Source: Saprospiraceae bacterium
Lineage (GTDB): Bacteria; Bacteroidota; Bacteroidia; Chitinophagales; Saprospiraceae
Assembly (NCBI GenBank): GCA_016715465.1
Contig: JADKAA010000027.1
Span: 1-64,000 of the forward strand
Length of the DNA: 64,000 bases
Direction: 5' to 3'
In this document: positions 17,723 to 27,455 of the stretch, piece by piece
How the letters are laid out: the number at the start of each line of letters is the position of its first letter
How positions within the stretch are numbered: position 1 is the first letter of the stretch
Program-made: the position numbers and the translations under genes
Notes under the pieces: generated by a model
Databases searched by the model: none
What the model was told of the DNA's origin: nothing
Seen by the model: the letters and a program-made list of their open reading frames with translations, nothing else

Positions 17723-20035
17723 ATGGCATCAGTAACACTATTTAAACATTTCAGTACACCGGTTGAGGATGTTTCTTTGATCATTCTTTCCAATTGGCTG
17801 GCATCTGACAAATACAAAAAGCAGGTAGAAGAAATTCGGGACATGTTTGCACAGGGCAAAAAAGAAGAAGCCCAGGCATTGAAGCAGCAGCTACCTGCCT
17901 TTACTCCATCCGCAACCTTTAAGGAAAAGCGGTTGCTGCCGAATATGGAGCAATACAGCGGCTTCGTACATCTGGACTTTGATAAACTGCAACCACAGCA
18001 ACTGGAAGCAGCTTTTAAAACCGTCAGCGAGCTACCCTTCACATTTCTATGCTTTAGAAGCCCCAGCGGTATTGGGCTCAAAGTGTTTGTGGAAGTAACC
18101 ACCGGCCCTGAACACCACGAAACCGCTTACCGGCAGGTAAAAGAGTACTATGAAAAGGCAACCGGCCTAAAGGCCGATGAAAAATGTAAAGACATCACAA
18201 GACTTTGCTTTGTGAGTCACGACCCGGATCTGTACAAGAATATTAGCAACCAAAAGTTTCAGATAATGGATGTGCCGTTATCTGTGTCAACATCTGGTAT
18301 ATCAGTAACAAAGCCCACTATACAGGATAATCCTGAGCAGGATAACTATCTGTTCAGGTTCCAGCAACAAATAACATTCACCAATCAAAAAATGGAATAC
18401 ACAAATGGAAACCGTAACAATTATATGTATCTGCTGGCATCAAATTGCAACCGTGCCGGTATTCCCGAGCAGGACACTTTGGTGCTATGTCTGCAACAGT
18501 TTGACCTTTCTGAAAAGGAAATAAGAGCTTCCGTCCGCAGTGCCTTTATGCACCACAAACAGGAACATGCAAAGTTTGCAAACGCAGCAAACTTGCAAAT
18601 ACCGGAACAGCAGGAAACAGAAGATTACCTCAAAAACACCCCTTCCATTACTGAAGAATTGTATAACCACATGCCCGACCTGTTACAGGAAGGCGCAAGA
18701 GCCTTTACCGATGCCAGGGAAAGGGATGTGTTTCTTACCGGGGCCTTAGCCATCCTCAGCGGATGCCTGCCCGGTGTAAAAGGAGTATATGCAGGTAATG
18801 AAGTATTTCCTAACCTCTTTTCATTCGCCATAGCACCCGCCGCCAGCGGCAAGGGAGCCTTGAAGTTTGCCAAGATGATGGCCGATGAATACCACAGCAT
18901 GGTACTGCGTTCAAGCAAAGAATCAGAACAGCAGTACAACCAGCAGGTGGCAGAACATAAACAGAAAATGTTTGGCAAAAAGAATCAAACTGCACCACCT
19001 GAAGAACCACCGGCAAAACCTCCCTTTCGGGTAGTATATATTCCGGCCAATACCAGCTATGCCAAAATCCTTTGGCACATGGAGCAGAATGAGGGCACCG
19101 GCATTATTTGTGAAACCGAAGCCGACACATTGGGCAATGTGTTCAAACAGGAATGGGGCTCTTATTCTGATATGCTCCGCAAATCCTTCCACCACGTAAG
19201 ATTGGCCAGCTCTCGTAAAGGCAATAATGAGTTTACCGAAGTAAACACACCCAGCCTGTCCATTGCTTTATCCGGTACACCCAACCAGGTTACTGGATTA
19301 ATCGCTTCATCTGAAGATGGCCTTTTCAGCCGCTTTATGTTCTATGCCTTCAAAGTAGAGCAGCAATGGAAAGATGTTTCACCCAATGCACACAGCATTA
19401 ACCTGACAGAGCATTTCAAAAACTTATCCTACCGGGTGTACAGAATGGTTTTATTCCTTCAAAAGGAAGAAACAACCATAACGCTAACATCAGAGCAGTG
19501 GCAGCAGCTTAACCAAACCTGCGAAGCTTGGTTACAGGAAGTAACGATGTTCACCGCCGAAGAAGCCGCCAGTATCGTAAAACGGCTGGGCCTTATCTTG
19601 TTTCGCATGGCCATGCTTTTTACAACTCTTCGCAAATTTGAAATGAGCCACCAAAATAATAACTACAATACTGGCTCATTCGATGCCACCACTGGAGAAA
19701 TTTATGAATATCGGCATCAAAACGGTGAATCTGCTACAAAACTTGAATGTACCAACGAGGATTTCAGCACCGCCCTTCAACTGGCAGGCATTTATCTCCA
19801 GCACAGCCTGCTCATGTTCAATAACCTCCCCAAGCAATCCGAATCCACCCATTTCAAAGCCGGAGGCAACAAACGTCAATTCTTTGAAGCCCTGCCGCAG
19901 GAGTTCACCCGACACCAGGCCGTGGATCTGGGCAAAACCTTTGACCTGGCAACCCGTACGGTTGACGACCTGCTCCGCAACGGTTTGGGCAAACTGCTTG
20001 ACAAGCCCAAACCTGGTCTCTACCGTAAGTTGTAA
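17723..20035 (+). CDS. VirE-N (BT4734-like) / DUF3987 domain protein
   Basis: A 770-residue protein of a family found in Bacteroidota mobile elements and thought to act in replication, as primase/helicase-like factors. Residues about 40-190 form the VirE/BT4734-like N-domain (FSGFVHLDFDKL-type core with GIGLKVFVEV). Residues about 290-660 form the DUF3987 helicase-like domain, with the P-loop-like APAASGKGALKFAKMM near residue 370 and FSRFMFYAF near 535. A C-terminal HTH-like segment (FTRHQAVDLGKTFDLATRTV) ends in a basic tail. I start at the ATG at 17723 because the open frame upstream overlaps the HTH gene. Repeats downstream at 20048 may be its target. Confidence 0.8.
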   Translation: MASVTLFKHFSTPVEDVSLIILSNWLASDKYKKQVEEIRDMFAQGKKEEAQALKQQLPAFTPSATFKEKRLLPNMEQYSGFVHLDFDKLQPQQLEAAFKTVSELPFTFLCFRSPSGIGLKVFVEVTTGPEHHETAYRQVKEYYEKATGLKADEKCKDITRLCFVSHDPDLYKNISNQKFQIMDVPLSVSTSGISVTKPTIQDNPEQDNYLFRFQQQITFTNQKMEYTNGNRNNYMYLLASNCNRAGIPEQDTLVLCLQQFDLSEKEIRASVRSAFMHHKQEHAKFANAANLQIPEQQETEDYLKNTPSITEELYNHMPDLLQEGARAFTDARERDVFLTGALAILSGCLPGVKGVYAGNEVFPNLFSFAIAPAASGKGALKFAKMMADEYHSMVLRSSKESEQQYNQQVAEHKQKMFGKKNQTAPPEEPPAKPPFRVVYIPANTSYAKILWHMEQNEGTGIICETEADTLGNVFKQEWGSYSDMLRKSFHHVRLASSRKGNNEFTEVNTPSLSIALSGTPNQVTGLIASSEDGLFSRFMFYAFKVEQQWKDVSPNAHSINLTEHFKNLSYRVYRMVLFLQKEETTITLTSEQWQQLNQTCEAWLQEVTMFTAEEAASIVKRLGLILFRMAMLFTTLRKFEMSHQNNNYNTGSFDATTGEIYEYRHQNGESATKLECTNEDFSTALQLAGIYLQHSLLMFNNLPKQSESTHFKAGGNKRQFFEALPQEFTRHQAVDLGKTFDLATRTVDDLLRNGLGKLLDKPKPGLYRKL

Positions 20036-20047
20036 CCTTACACCCAC

Positions 20048-20092
20048 TTTGCAAAGTTTGCAATGTTTGCAAACTTTGCAGCCTTTGCAATT
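20048..20092. repeat. five 9-bp TTTGCANNN tandem repeats with a perfect dyad
   Basis: TTTGCA recurs exactly every nine bases at 20048, 20057, 20066, 20075 and 20084. Within it, GCAAAGTTTGCAA (20051-20063) and TTGCAAACTTTGC (20067-20079) form a perfect 13-bp inverted repeat with a 3-base spacer. It starts 12 bases after the stop of the DUF3987 gene. Iteron-like binding site, origin element or operator are all possible; no T-run follows. Confidence 0.55.
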
Positions 20093-20239
20093 TCGTCGCT
20101 CATGCCCTCAAAACCGTCCTTTGTATGTCAGGCTGAATTCTTGCATTTCTCTTTTTTTATCAGGTTATTTCCTGCCTTTCTTTTTTCATCTTCCCATAAG
20201 TAATAATACCTTCTTATTATTGTTTATGTTTGCCAATAT

Positions 20240-20251
20240 TTGACAAGTCAA
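20240..20251. promoter_or_regulatory. palindrome TTGAC-AA-GTCAA upstream of the XRE gene (probable operator)
   Basis: The dyad lies seven bases before the ATG at 20259, directly after TATTTG, which resembles a -7 box. This is where an autoregulating XRE protein would be expected to bind. It would then control the defence genes downstream, which overlap the regulator gene. Confidence 0.4.
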
Positions 20252-20258
20252 CAAATAA

Positions 20259-20567
20259 ATGATGGATAGCCAATTTGGGGAGAAAATACGGGCACTCAGA
20301 GAAAAACAAAATCTGTATTTACGACAGGTAGCCCCATTGCTCGAAATGGATACAGCCCAACTGAGCAAAATCGAAAAAGGTACCCGGCAACTCAAAAGAG
20401 AGCAAATACCCATTATAGCAAATATTCTGAAAACCGATGCTGATGAATTACTCACTCTTTGGTTAGCCGACCAGCTTTATGCTGTGGTAAAAGGTGAGAA
20501 ATTGGCAAATCAAGCCATACAGGTAACAGAGAAGAAATTAAACCTTAGAAAAAGTAGAAATGACTAA
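20259..20567 (+). CDS. XRE-family HTH regulator at the head of the defence operon
   Basis: A protein of 102 residues. The N-terminal HTH_XRE covers residues about 6-62: FGEKIRALREKQNLYLRQVA, MDTAQLSKIEKGTRQLKREQ and LKTDADELLTLWLADQ. A short C-terminal helix follows (KKLNLRKS). It overlaps the start of the DrmD-like gene by 8 bp. Regulators of this shape are often found at the start of DNA-modification and DISARM/BREX-like loci, where they limit methylase or helicase expression. Confidence 0.78.
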   Translation: MMDSQFGEKIRALREKQNLYLRQVAPLLEMDTAQLSKIEKGTRQLKREQIPIIANILKTDADELLTLWLADQLYAVVKGEKLANQAIQVTEKKLNLRKSRND

Positions 20568-23409
20568 CAAGAATCTTAAACCCGGCATAATCGTTAACAT
20601 GCGAAACCGTTTATGGAGGATAGATGAATTTGATGGTATTGAGGTAGTGGCTACTCCTATTACAGGCGATTCAAATGACCAAAGGGTATTTTTAGCAGAT
20701 GTAGAAAATATAAAGGAGGAAAGATTTGAAAAAATAAACGCTGAACTACCTGGTGATTTATCAGCACAGCGTTTGTTATTGAGAGCATACCAGTTTGATT
20801 TGATACACGGTTCTGCTCCCTTTCTTAGTTTGCATCGCTCTTCCGTAGTGCCATACAATTACCAAATGGTGCCGCTGGTACTGGCTCTTGAAAAACCCAA
20901 TACGAGAATGTTAATTGGCGATGATGTGGGTTTGGGTAAGACAGTAGAAGCAGGACTTATTATTTCGGAATTAATACAAAGAGGTAAAATAAAAAGAGTA
21001 GTCTTCCTTACACCTGCCAACCTAAAACAACAGTGGAAAGAAGCACTCGATTATTTCTTCCACATTAAGGCAACAATTATTGATTCATTTTCCCGGAAAG
21101 AGTTTGAAAAAGAATTACCTGCTGGTGCAAATCCCTGGCAATATTTTCAATTTGTGATTGCATCCGTGGATTATGCAAAGTCTCCCGACATAAAACAGCA
21201 AATACAGGAACAACCCTGGGATTTACTATTGGTGGATGAAATACATTTATGTGCAAGACCCCATAGCAATGTAAAGGCAAGCAAGCAACAAAAGCGTTAT
21301 GAGTTGGTAAAAGACCTCAGCAAAAAAATTGAAAATGTCTTGTTTTTAACAGCTACTCCGCACAATGGCTATTCCGATTCATTTGCCAGTATTCTGGAAA
21401 TGATTAACCCTGAAATTGTTCGGTATAGTGGAAACGGATCTATCACATTCGACAAGTCAAATGCTCGTTACAATGTTATTCAGCGTAACCGGAAGAAACT
21501 AGAAGCCTGGTACGAAAAACAAGGAAAAAAATCTCCCTTCCCACAACGGGATCAAAAAGAAGTTATCATTGATCCAAAGCCAAACGGAAAACTCATTCAA
21601 TTACTGGATGCTGTTGAACGCTATGGTGATTTCATTCTAAAATCAGCGAAAGAAAAAGACTCTAAGAAAGTACGAAACATAGCCAATTGGGTAGCCATCC
21701 ATTTGCAAAAGAGAGCCATCAGTTCGCCTTATGCAGTTTTGAAATCATTGGAGAACAGGATTTCCACCATTGAAAATAAAGTTGACAACCTGAGCGAAAG
21801 CGAAGAAGAAACCCTCGAAAACTATGTGTATGATTTGTTTTCTGATGATGAACGTATATCAGAGGAAATGGCTTCACTCCGTCTGGACTTTGAAGCATTA
21901 AGCCAGGATGAAATTACAGAACTGAAACGCATTATTGAGTTCGGTGAAACACTGACTCCAAAGGATGATGAAAAATTACAGAAACTTAAAAATGATATAC
22001 TGCCGGAGTTAATTGCCAAAGACCCGAAAGTTATCCTGTTTACCAAGTACAAAGACACTTTAGATTACCTGGAAAAGAATCTCAAAACAAAAGACTTTGA
22101 AATTTTTGTGATGCATGGCGATATGAGCCTGAATGCCAGAACAGAAATCTTTGGAAAATTTGACCGTGCCAAAAAAGCTATTCTTATTGCAACGGATGTA
22201 ATTTCTGAAGGGTTGAACCTGCAACGCCTTGCCTCTAATGTGGTACATTATGAATTACCCTGGAATCCAAATCGCTTAGAACAACGAAATGGCCGTGTGG
22301 ACAGGATTGGTCAAAAAAGAGACATCGTTAATATCCGGACATTGGTAGTTGACAAATCAATGGATAAAGAAATATTGGATTTGTTGCTGGAAAAACAAAG
22401 AACTATTGAAATGGACCGTGACTATTCGGCCGCTTATTTTGGCGATGAGGAGTCGTTAAAGAGTATTGTCCTTGAAGCCTCTGCCAAAAAGAAGAGCAAA
22501 AAGAAAGCTGTTGACCCCAACATGCCAGACCTGTTTTCTGCTGCTGGTTTGGAAGAAACTAAAAAAGCGGTACGCCAGGCATTTAGTTCCCCGGAGGAGG
22601 ACAGAAAACGTAAGAAGAAAATCGAGGAAGAATCATTCTATAGCAGCCTGGATATTGAGTTGCCTGAAATTGATAAAAGAATTGAAGAAACCAAACGTAT
22701 CGTTGGTTCACAGGAAGAAGTTTTGTCCTTTGTAAAGTCAGCATTAGCCCGGTTTAATTCAGCACTGATTGATAAAGGCTCTGGTTTTTATGAAATAAGT
22801 ATCAACGATCCAAAGCTGATCCTGCAACGATTTGGCAATACCATTAAGAAAGTAACCTTCGACCCCGAATTGGCATTGACTCATCCGGACGCTGTCATCT
22901 TGGATGCCGGGCATCCTTTCATTCGTAAAATGATTGAACTGGTTAAGGCAGCATTTTTTACCAATAAAGGTTTATATGGCCGTAACGCCTATTTCTTCTC
23001 TGCTGAAGCGGAAGCCGTAACATGGCAATATAATTTCCTTGTTCGTTTTACAGTTGGATTAAAAGAAAAAAGGGTAATTGAGGAGTTGATCACCATTAAT
23101 GTGGATAGCTATTCAGAAAAAGCTATTCCAAATAAGAGTTTTACGGCAGCTCAAACCACCCGGAATTGATCCCAATCCGATTTAACAGAACAAATAAATG
23201 AAGCACTGGCCTTCAAAGGGCTGGATAAACTGGTGCAAGAAAAAATAAAGGAACGCAGGTTTAAACTGATTGAGGAAAGGCAGGAGTTGTACAATAAAAT
23301 TTTGATAGAAAGTAAAGATGCAAAACAACCAGCCTGGTTAAATGACATTATTCATATAGAGGAAGCGGGACATGATTTGTTAACCCTAACTATTATTCAA
23401 CCGCTTTAA
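20560..23409 (+). CDS. drmD: DrmD-like SNF2-family helicase, interrupted by an in-frame TGA
   Basis: A SNF2/RapA-type helicase of about 949 codons. Motifs in order: GDDVGLGKTVEAGLI (Walker A, near residue 125), LLVDEIHL (DEIH, near 226), FLTATPHNGY (motif III), then the C-terminal helicase lobe with VMHGDMSLNARTEIF, ISEGLNLQRLASNVVHYE and NRLEQRNGRVDRIGQ. This architecture matches DISARM class 1 DrmD. A TGA at 23167-23169 interrupts the frame at codon 870, but coding continues in the same frame for 79 more codons (QSDLTEQINEALAFKGLDK onward) to TAA at 23409. It is either a substitution error, a true nonsense mutation, or compensating indels. The methylase gene starts 12 bp later. Confidence 0.82.
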
Positions 23410-23421
23410 TTATACAACAGC

Positions 23422-26400
23422 ATGGCATTAAGTTTTATAAAATCAAGCGGCAATATTATTACAGAAGACTTTTGTATGGCGCTGGCCAGCGAAACAAAGG
23501 CCGACTATGTAAAAGATAAAAGCTTCGGCACGGACATGAAAAAAGTAGATGAAGTAATAGCATCAACTTTTGAAAAACTCCGGGAACGATGGGAAGAAAA
23601 CAGGCTTAATATTATTGATAATAAATTCGACAATTCAGAACTAAGAAACAAATGGATTATACCCTTCCTCAAATCATTGGGGTATGCACCAAAACATATC
23701 GGCTCTGTTAGCAGTAAATCGGACATTGAATACCATATACCCTATAAGGGCTGGGATAGTGAGTATGCACCGGTAGTTCACATGGTAAACTCCGCACAGG
23801 ATTTTGACACTAAGGACAAGCACAGCATTGCCCACAGTAAAAAAAGCCCACAGGATTATCTGCAACAGTTTCTCAACACCACCCACCACCAATGGGCCAT
23901 TTTAATCAATGGAAAAAAAGTACGGCTGTTGCGTGATTTCTACCATTCTATTACCAAAGGTTTTCTGGAATTTGACCTGGAAAGCATTTTTGAAACAGCC
24001 AATACAGAGCAGTTCCGGGTGTTGTTTAGAATTTTACATCGTTCAAGAATAGAGAATCAATACCAGGGTGAGCAGGTAACAGAATACGATGAAGAAGGAA
24101 ACCCCATTGAAGTAGAAGACAATTGTTTACTGGAAAGCTTTCATAAAAAATCAAAAGAAACAGGTGTAAAGGTTGGCAACAAACTGCGTGACCAGGTAAT
24201 TGAAGCCATCGAAAAGCTGGGCAATGGTTTTGCAGAAAATCTTAATCCCGATGAATTTCAAAATGGGAAAGTAAAAGGTTTTTACGGCGAAATCCTGAAC
24301 ATCATCTATCGCCTGCTCTTCCTCATGTTTGCCGAGCAGAAAGGCTGGTTGCCTGTCCGCAACAGTATTTATGCCCGAACCTACAGCTTAAATGCGTTAA
24401 GAGAAATGGCGGAGAAAGGCAATTACAGCCACGATGAAGAACATGATTTATGGGAAGGCTTAAAAATCACTTTCAAATTGGTAGCCAATGGCTATGAATT
24501 TAATAACGGGGATAAAATAAATGCTTTTGGCGGTCAATTATTTTCCGACAAGAAAATTGCTGTCATTAAAGACCTATCGCTAAAAAATAAGTTTTTACTG
24601 GATGCCATTTACCGCCTCAGTTATTTTAAGCTGGACAACCTGAGCAACCGCATCAATTACGCTAACCTGGCTATTGATGAATTGGGCTCGGTGTATGAAA
24701 GCTTGCTCGACTATGAACCCAAACTGGCAAAGGAAAACTTTACGCTGGGTAAACGGGAAATTAAGAGAGGAGAATTTTACTTAGACGACAGGGGAACCGA
24801 CCGTAAAACCACCGGCTCTTATTACACCGATAGCCGGCTGGTGGCACAGTTGATCGAATCTGCCTTAGTGCCGGTAATAGAGAATGCGCTAAAAGATAAA
24901 ACTACACAGGCTGAAAAAGAAGAAGCACTACTCAACTTAAAGGTAGCCGATATTGCCTGCGGCAGTGGGGCCTTTATTTGTGCGGCGCTGGAAAAGCTGG
25001 GTGAAACACTTGCCTTAATACGCATGGGCGACGAAGAACGCCCCACCGAAGACCAGCTAAGGGAAGCCAAACGGGATATACTGTTGCATTGCATTTACGG
25101 TGTGGATTTAAACCCCATGGCTTTGGAACTGGCAAAATTCTCTTTATGGATTACCGCCTCCCTGCCTGATATGCCGCTGACCTTTTTAGACCACAAACTG
25201 AAATGCGGTAACTCCCTCATTGGAGCTACGCCGGAATTAATTAAGAAAGGAATACCGGAAGAAGCCTATAAACCTGTTGGTAATGATAACCCTGCTATTT
25301 GCACGGAACTGAAAAGGAAAATAAGAAAGCAACTCGAAAACCTGAATAAGGTAAATGAACCCCAGGCTCAATACGGCTTACAATTTAAACGCAATGAAAC
25401 CGATGAATTATTGAGACTGCGGGAAGCCTTGAACAACCGTAAACAGGAACAGGTAAGCGATGTGGATTTAGCAGAAGAAGAATACCTGCAATTAGAAAAA
25501 ATGGAACGCCGGTTTAAAGACTGGCTGATGGCTGATGTATGGACTGCTGCTTTTTTTATAAAGAAAACAGAGACTGATTTATTGTTATATCCTACGAATG
25601 CTACACTGGAGCAATTACGGGAAAATGAAAAAGTGAATGAAACGCTGATTGAACGGGTTTTGAAAACTGCCGACCAACACAATTTTTTTCATTTTCATTT
25701 GGAATTTCCAGAGGTTTTTAACAAAGGAGGATTTGATTGTCTTTTGGGAAATCCTCCATGGGAAAAAGTGCAGCCCGAAGAAGTTAAATTTTTTAAGGGG
25801 AAAGATGACAATATTTCTGTATCAAAAGGTGAGATAAGAAAAAAACTAATTGAAGCTTTAAAACAAGAAAATAAGCTCCTTTTCTATGAGTGGGAAAAGT
25901 ATAAAACTGAAATAGAGCTCTTTTCGAAATTTATAAAGGGTTCAAATGAATATGAAAGTGTTAAGAAAGGAAATCTTAATACTTACGGAATTTTTACGGT
26001 AAAGGGTATTAACATTACAAACAGTAATGCTACATGGGGCTTAATTGTACAATCAGGATTTGCAACCGATGATACTTACAAGACATTATTCACAAGATGC
26101 ATTGATGAAAACCTAATTGTAAGTTTATTTGACTATGAGAATAAGAACGAATTATTTGATGCCGAACGTAATCTACGGTTTGTTCTAGTCACTTTTTCGA
26201 AGTGCAAATCTGATAGAAAGATTAAAATAAAATTTGGTTTACGGCAGCCGGAGGAAATTCTTCGAAATGATTACTATTTTCTTGAGACAACTGATTTTAA
26301 GTTGTTTAATCCTAACACAAATAATTGCCCTGCATTTAATTCACAAAAAGATGTTGAAATTACCCGGCGCTTATATAATAGCAATGTGACGATCATAAAT

Positions 26401-27372
26401 GAAACCGATGATGTTGAGATTAGTAATGAATTTCAAATTGATCTTTATTGTGAGGCTTTTAATATGACACGGGCGAGCCATTTATTTAAACAATTTGAAA
26501 CCCTACAAGAGGAAGGCTACCAATTATCCAAGAACCAATTTCATTATTCTGACAATATTTATTTGCCTTTATATGAGTCAAAACTTATTTACTTATTGAA
26601 TTCACGATATGGCTCATTTAAAAACGTTCCTAGAGAAGTTAGATTTAACACAAAAGCTCAACCTATATACTCCACTACAGAAGAACTTAAAAAAACTGAT
26701 TTTTCTATATTTCCGAGATATTGGGTTAATCAATCAGAAGTAGATAAGGTTTTCGGGAAATGGACTAATAAAAAATGGTTCTATGGATTTAGAAACATTT
26801 GTAGAGGCTTAACAGATTACCGCACTGCTATTTTTTCTGTTATACCTTATTCTGCGGTAGGTAATTCAATTACATTGATTTTTCCTCGGGAAAATGATTA
26901 CTCAAATTTTTATCTTTTCATTGCAAATTCAGTATCACTTCCGTTTGACTACATAGTTCGGCAAAAATTGGGCGGGTCAAATTTAAACTTCTTTGTATTT
27001 AAGCAACTGGCAATAGTTCCGCTTGTAAAATATACACAACGAGTGAAGGATTTAATTCGAAAAAGTATTGTTGAGATTGTTTGTGATAATGAAGATTTAC
27101 AGCAATTCGGTGAAGAGTATTTTGAAGAAGTCAGGCTTTCTAATTACTCCGATATAAATCGGTTCAATCTGTTTTGTTCGCTAGATGCCATCTATGCCCA
27201 CCTTTACGGCTTGGAGAAGGAGGAAATGGATTATATCCTGGAAACCTTCCCTATCGTAAAGCGTAAGGATATAGATAAATACGGCAGTTACCGCACTAAA
27301 GAAACCATTTTAAGGCTTTATGATGAGTTTGCCTGGGTAAGGGAGGAGATGAAGGAAGTCGCCAATAAGTGA
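23422..27372 (+). CDS. drmMI: DrmMI/Eco57I-like N6-adenine DNA methyltransferase
   Basis: A large single-chain methylase of 1316 residues. Motif I, VADIACGSGAFICAALEKLG, is near residue 510, YGVDLNPMALELAKFSLW (motif II) near 560, and the catalytic motif IV, CLLGNPPWEKV, near 775. After it come about 500 residues with target-recognition character. The N-terminal 330 residues include a restriction-subunit-like segment (WAILINGKKVRLLRDF), common in Eco57I-like and DISARM class 1 enzymes. It would mark host DNA by m6A and work with the upstream DrmD-like helicase. It is intact. A PglX (BREX) assignment is less likely because no other BREX gene is nearby. Confidence 0.82.
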   Translation: MALSFIKSSGNIITEDFCMALASETKADYVKDKSFGTDMKKVDEVIASTFEKLRERWEENRLNIIDNKFDNSELRNKWIIPFLKSLGYAPKHIGSVSSKSDIEYHIPYKGWDSEYAPVVHMVNSAQDFDTKDKHSIAHSKKSPQDYLQQFLNTTHHQWAILINGKKVRLLRDFYHSITKGFLEFDLESIFETANTEQFRVLFRILHRSRIENQYQGEQVTEYDEEGNPIEVEDNCLLESFHKKSKETGVKVGNKLRDQVIEAIEKLGNGFAENLNPDEFQNGKVKGFYGEILNIIYRLLFLMFAEQKGWLPVRNSIYARTYSLNALREMAEKGNYSHDEEHDLWEGLKITFKLVANGYEFNNGDKINAFGGQLFSDKKIAVIKDLSLKNKFLLDAIYRLSYFKLDNLSNRINYANLAIDELGSVYESLLDYEPKLAKENFTLGKREIKRGEFYLDDRGTDRKTTGSYYTDSRLVAQLIESALVPVIENALKDKTTQAEKEEALLNLKVADIACGSGAFICAALEKLGETLALIRMGDEERPTEDQLREAKRDILLHCIYGVDLNPMALELAKFSLWITASLPDMPLTFLDHKLKCGNSLIGATPELIKKGIPEEAYKPVGNDNPAICTELKRKIRKQLENLNKVNEPQAQYGLQFKRNETDELLRLREALNNRKQEQVSDVDLAEEEYLQLEKMERRFKDWLMADVWTAAFFIKKTETDLLLYPTNATLEQLRENEKVNETLIERVLKTADQHNFFHFHLEFPEVFNKGGFDCLLGNPPWEKVQPEEVKFFKGKDDNISVSKGEIRKKLIEALKQENKLLFYEWEKYKTEIELFSKFIKGSNEYESVKKGNLNTYGIFTVKGINITNSNATWGLIVQSGFATDDTYKTLFTRCIDENLIVSLFDYENKNELFDAERNLRFVLVTFSKCKSDRKIKIKFGLRQPEEILRNDYYFLETTDFKLFNPNTNNCPAFNSQKDVEITRRLYNSNVTIINETDDVEISNEFQIDLYCEAFNMTRASHLFKQFETLQEEGYQLSKNQFHYSDNIYLPLYESKLIYLLNSRYGSFKNVPREVRFNTKAQPIYSTTEELKKTDFSIFPRYWVNQSEVDKVFGKWTNKKWFYGFRNICRGLTDYRTAIFSVIPYSAVGNSITLIFPRENDYSNFYLFIANSVSLPFDYIVRQKLGGSNLNFFVFKQLAIVPLVKYTQRVKDLIRKSIVEIVCDNEDLQQFGEEYFEEVRLSNYSDINRFNLFCSLDAIYAHLYGLEKEEMDYILETFPIVKRKDIDKYGSYRTKETILRLYDEFAWVREEMKEVANK

Positions 27373-27383
27373 TTTTATCACTT
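27367..27383. repeat. palindrome AAGTGA-N5-TCACTT at the end of the methylase gene
   Basis: A perfect six-base-arm dyad overlapping the methylase stop codon. It shares the GTGA-N5-TCAC core with the palindrome at 27438, 60 bp downstream, suggesting a pair of sites for one DNA-binding protein. Confidence 0.45.
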
Positions 27384-27407
27384 AAAAAGCTAAAAAATCC
27401 CATATAA

Positions 27408-27454
27408 TTTGTATTTTTTCTCATTTTATTCTATTTTGCGTGAAAATATCACGC
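27408..27454 (+). promoter_or_regulatory. promoter with overlapping operator before the AAA ATPase gene
   Basis: TTTG at 27408-27411 and TATTTTG at 27432-27438 are separated by 20 bases, fitting the Bacteroidota -33/-7 promoter layout. The palindrome GCGTGA-N5-TCACGC (27438-27454) starts at the last base of the -7 box and ends one base before the ATG, so a bound protein would block transcription start. It implies the ATPase/RloB pair has its own regulated promoter. Confidence 0.55.
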
Positions 27455-27455
27455 A

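Noticed and set aside
20560..27372. BREX system (PglX-like methylase plus helicase)
   Set aside because: No BrxA, BrxB, BrxC, PglZ or BrxL-like gene is present, and the SNF2 helicase directly before the methylase matches DISARM class 1 better.
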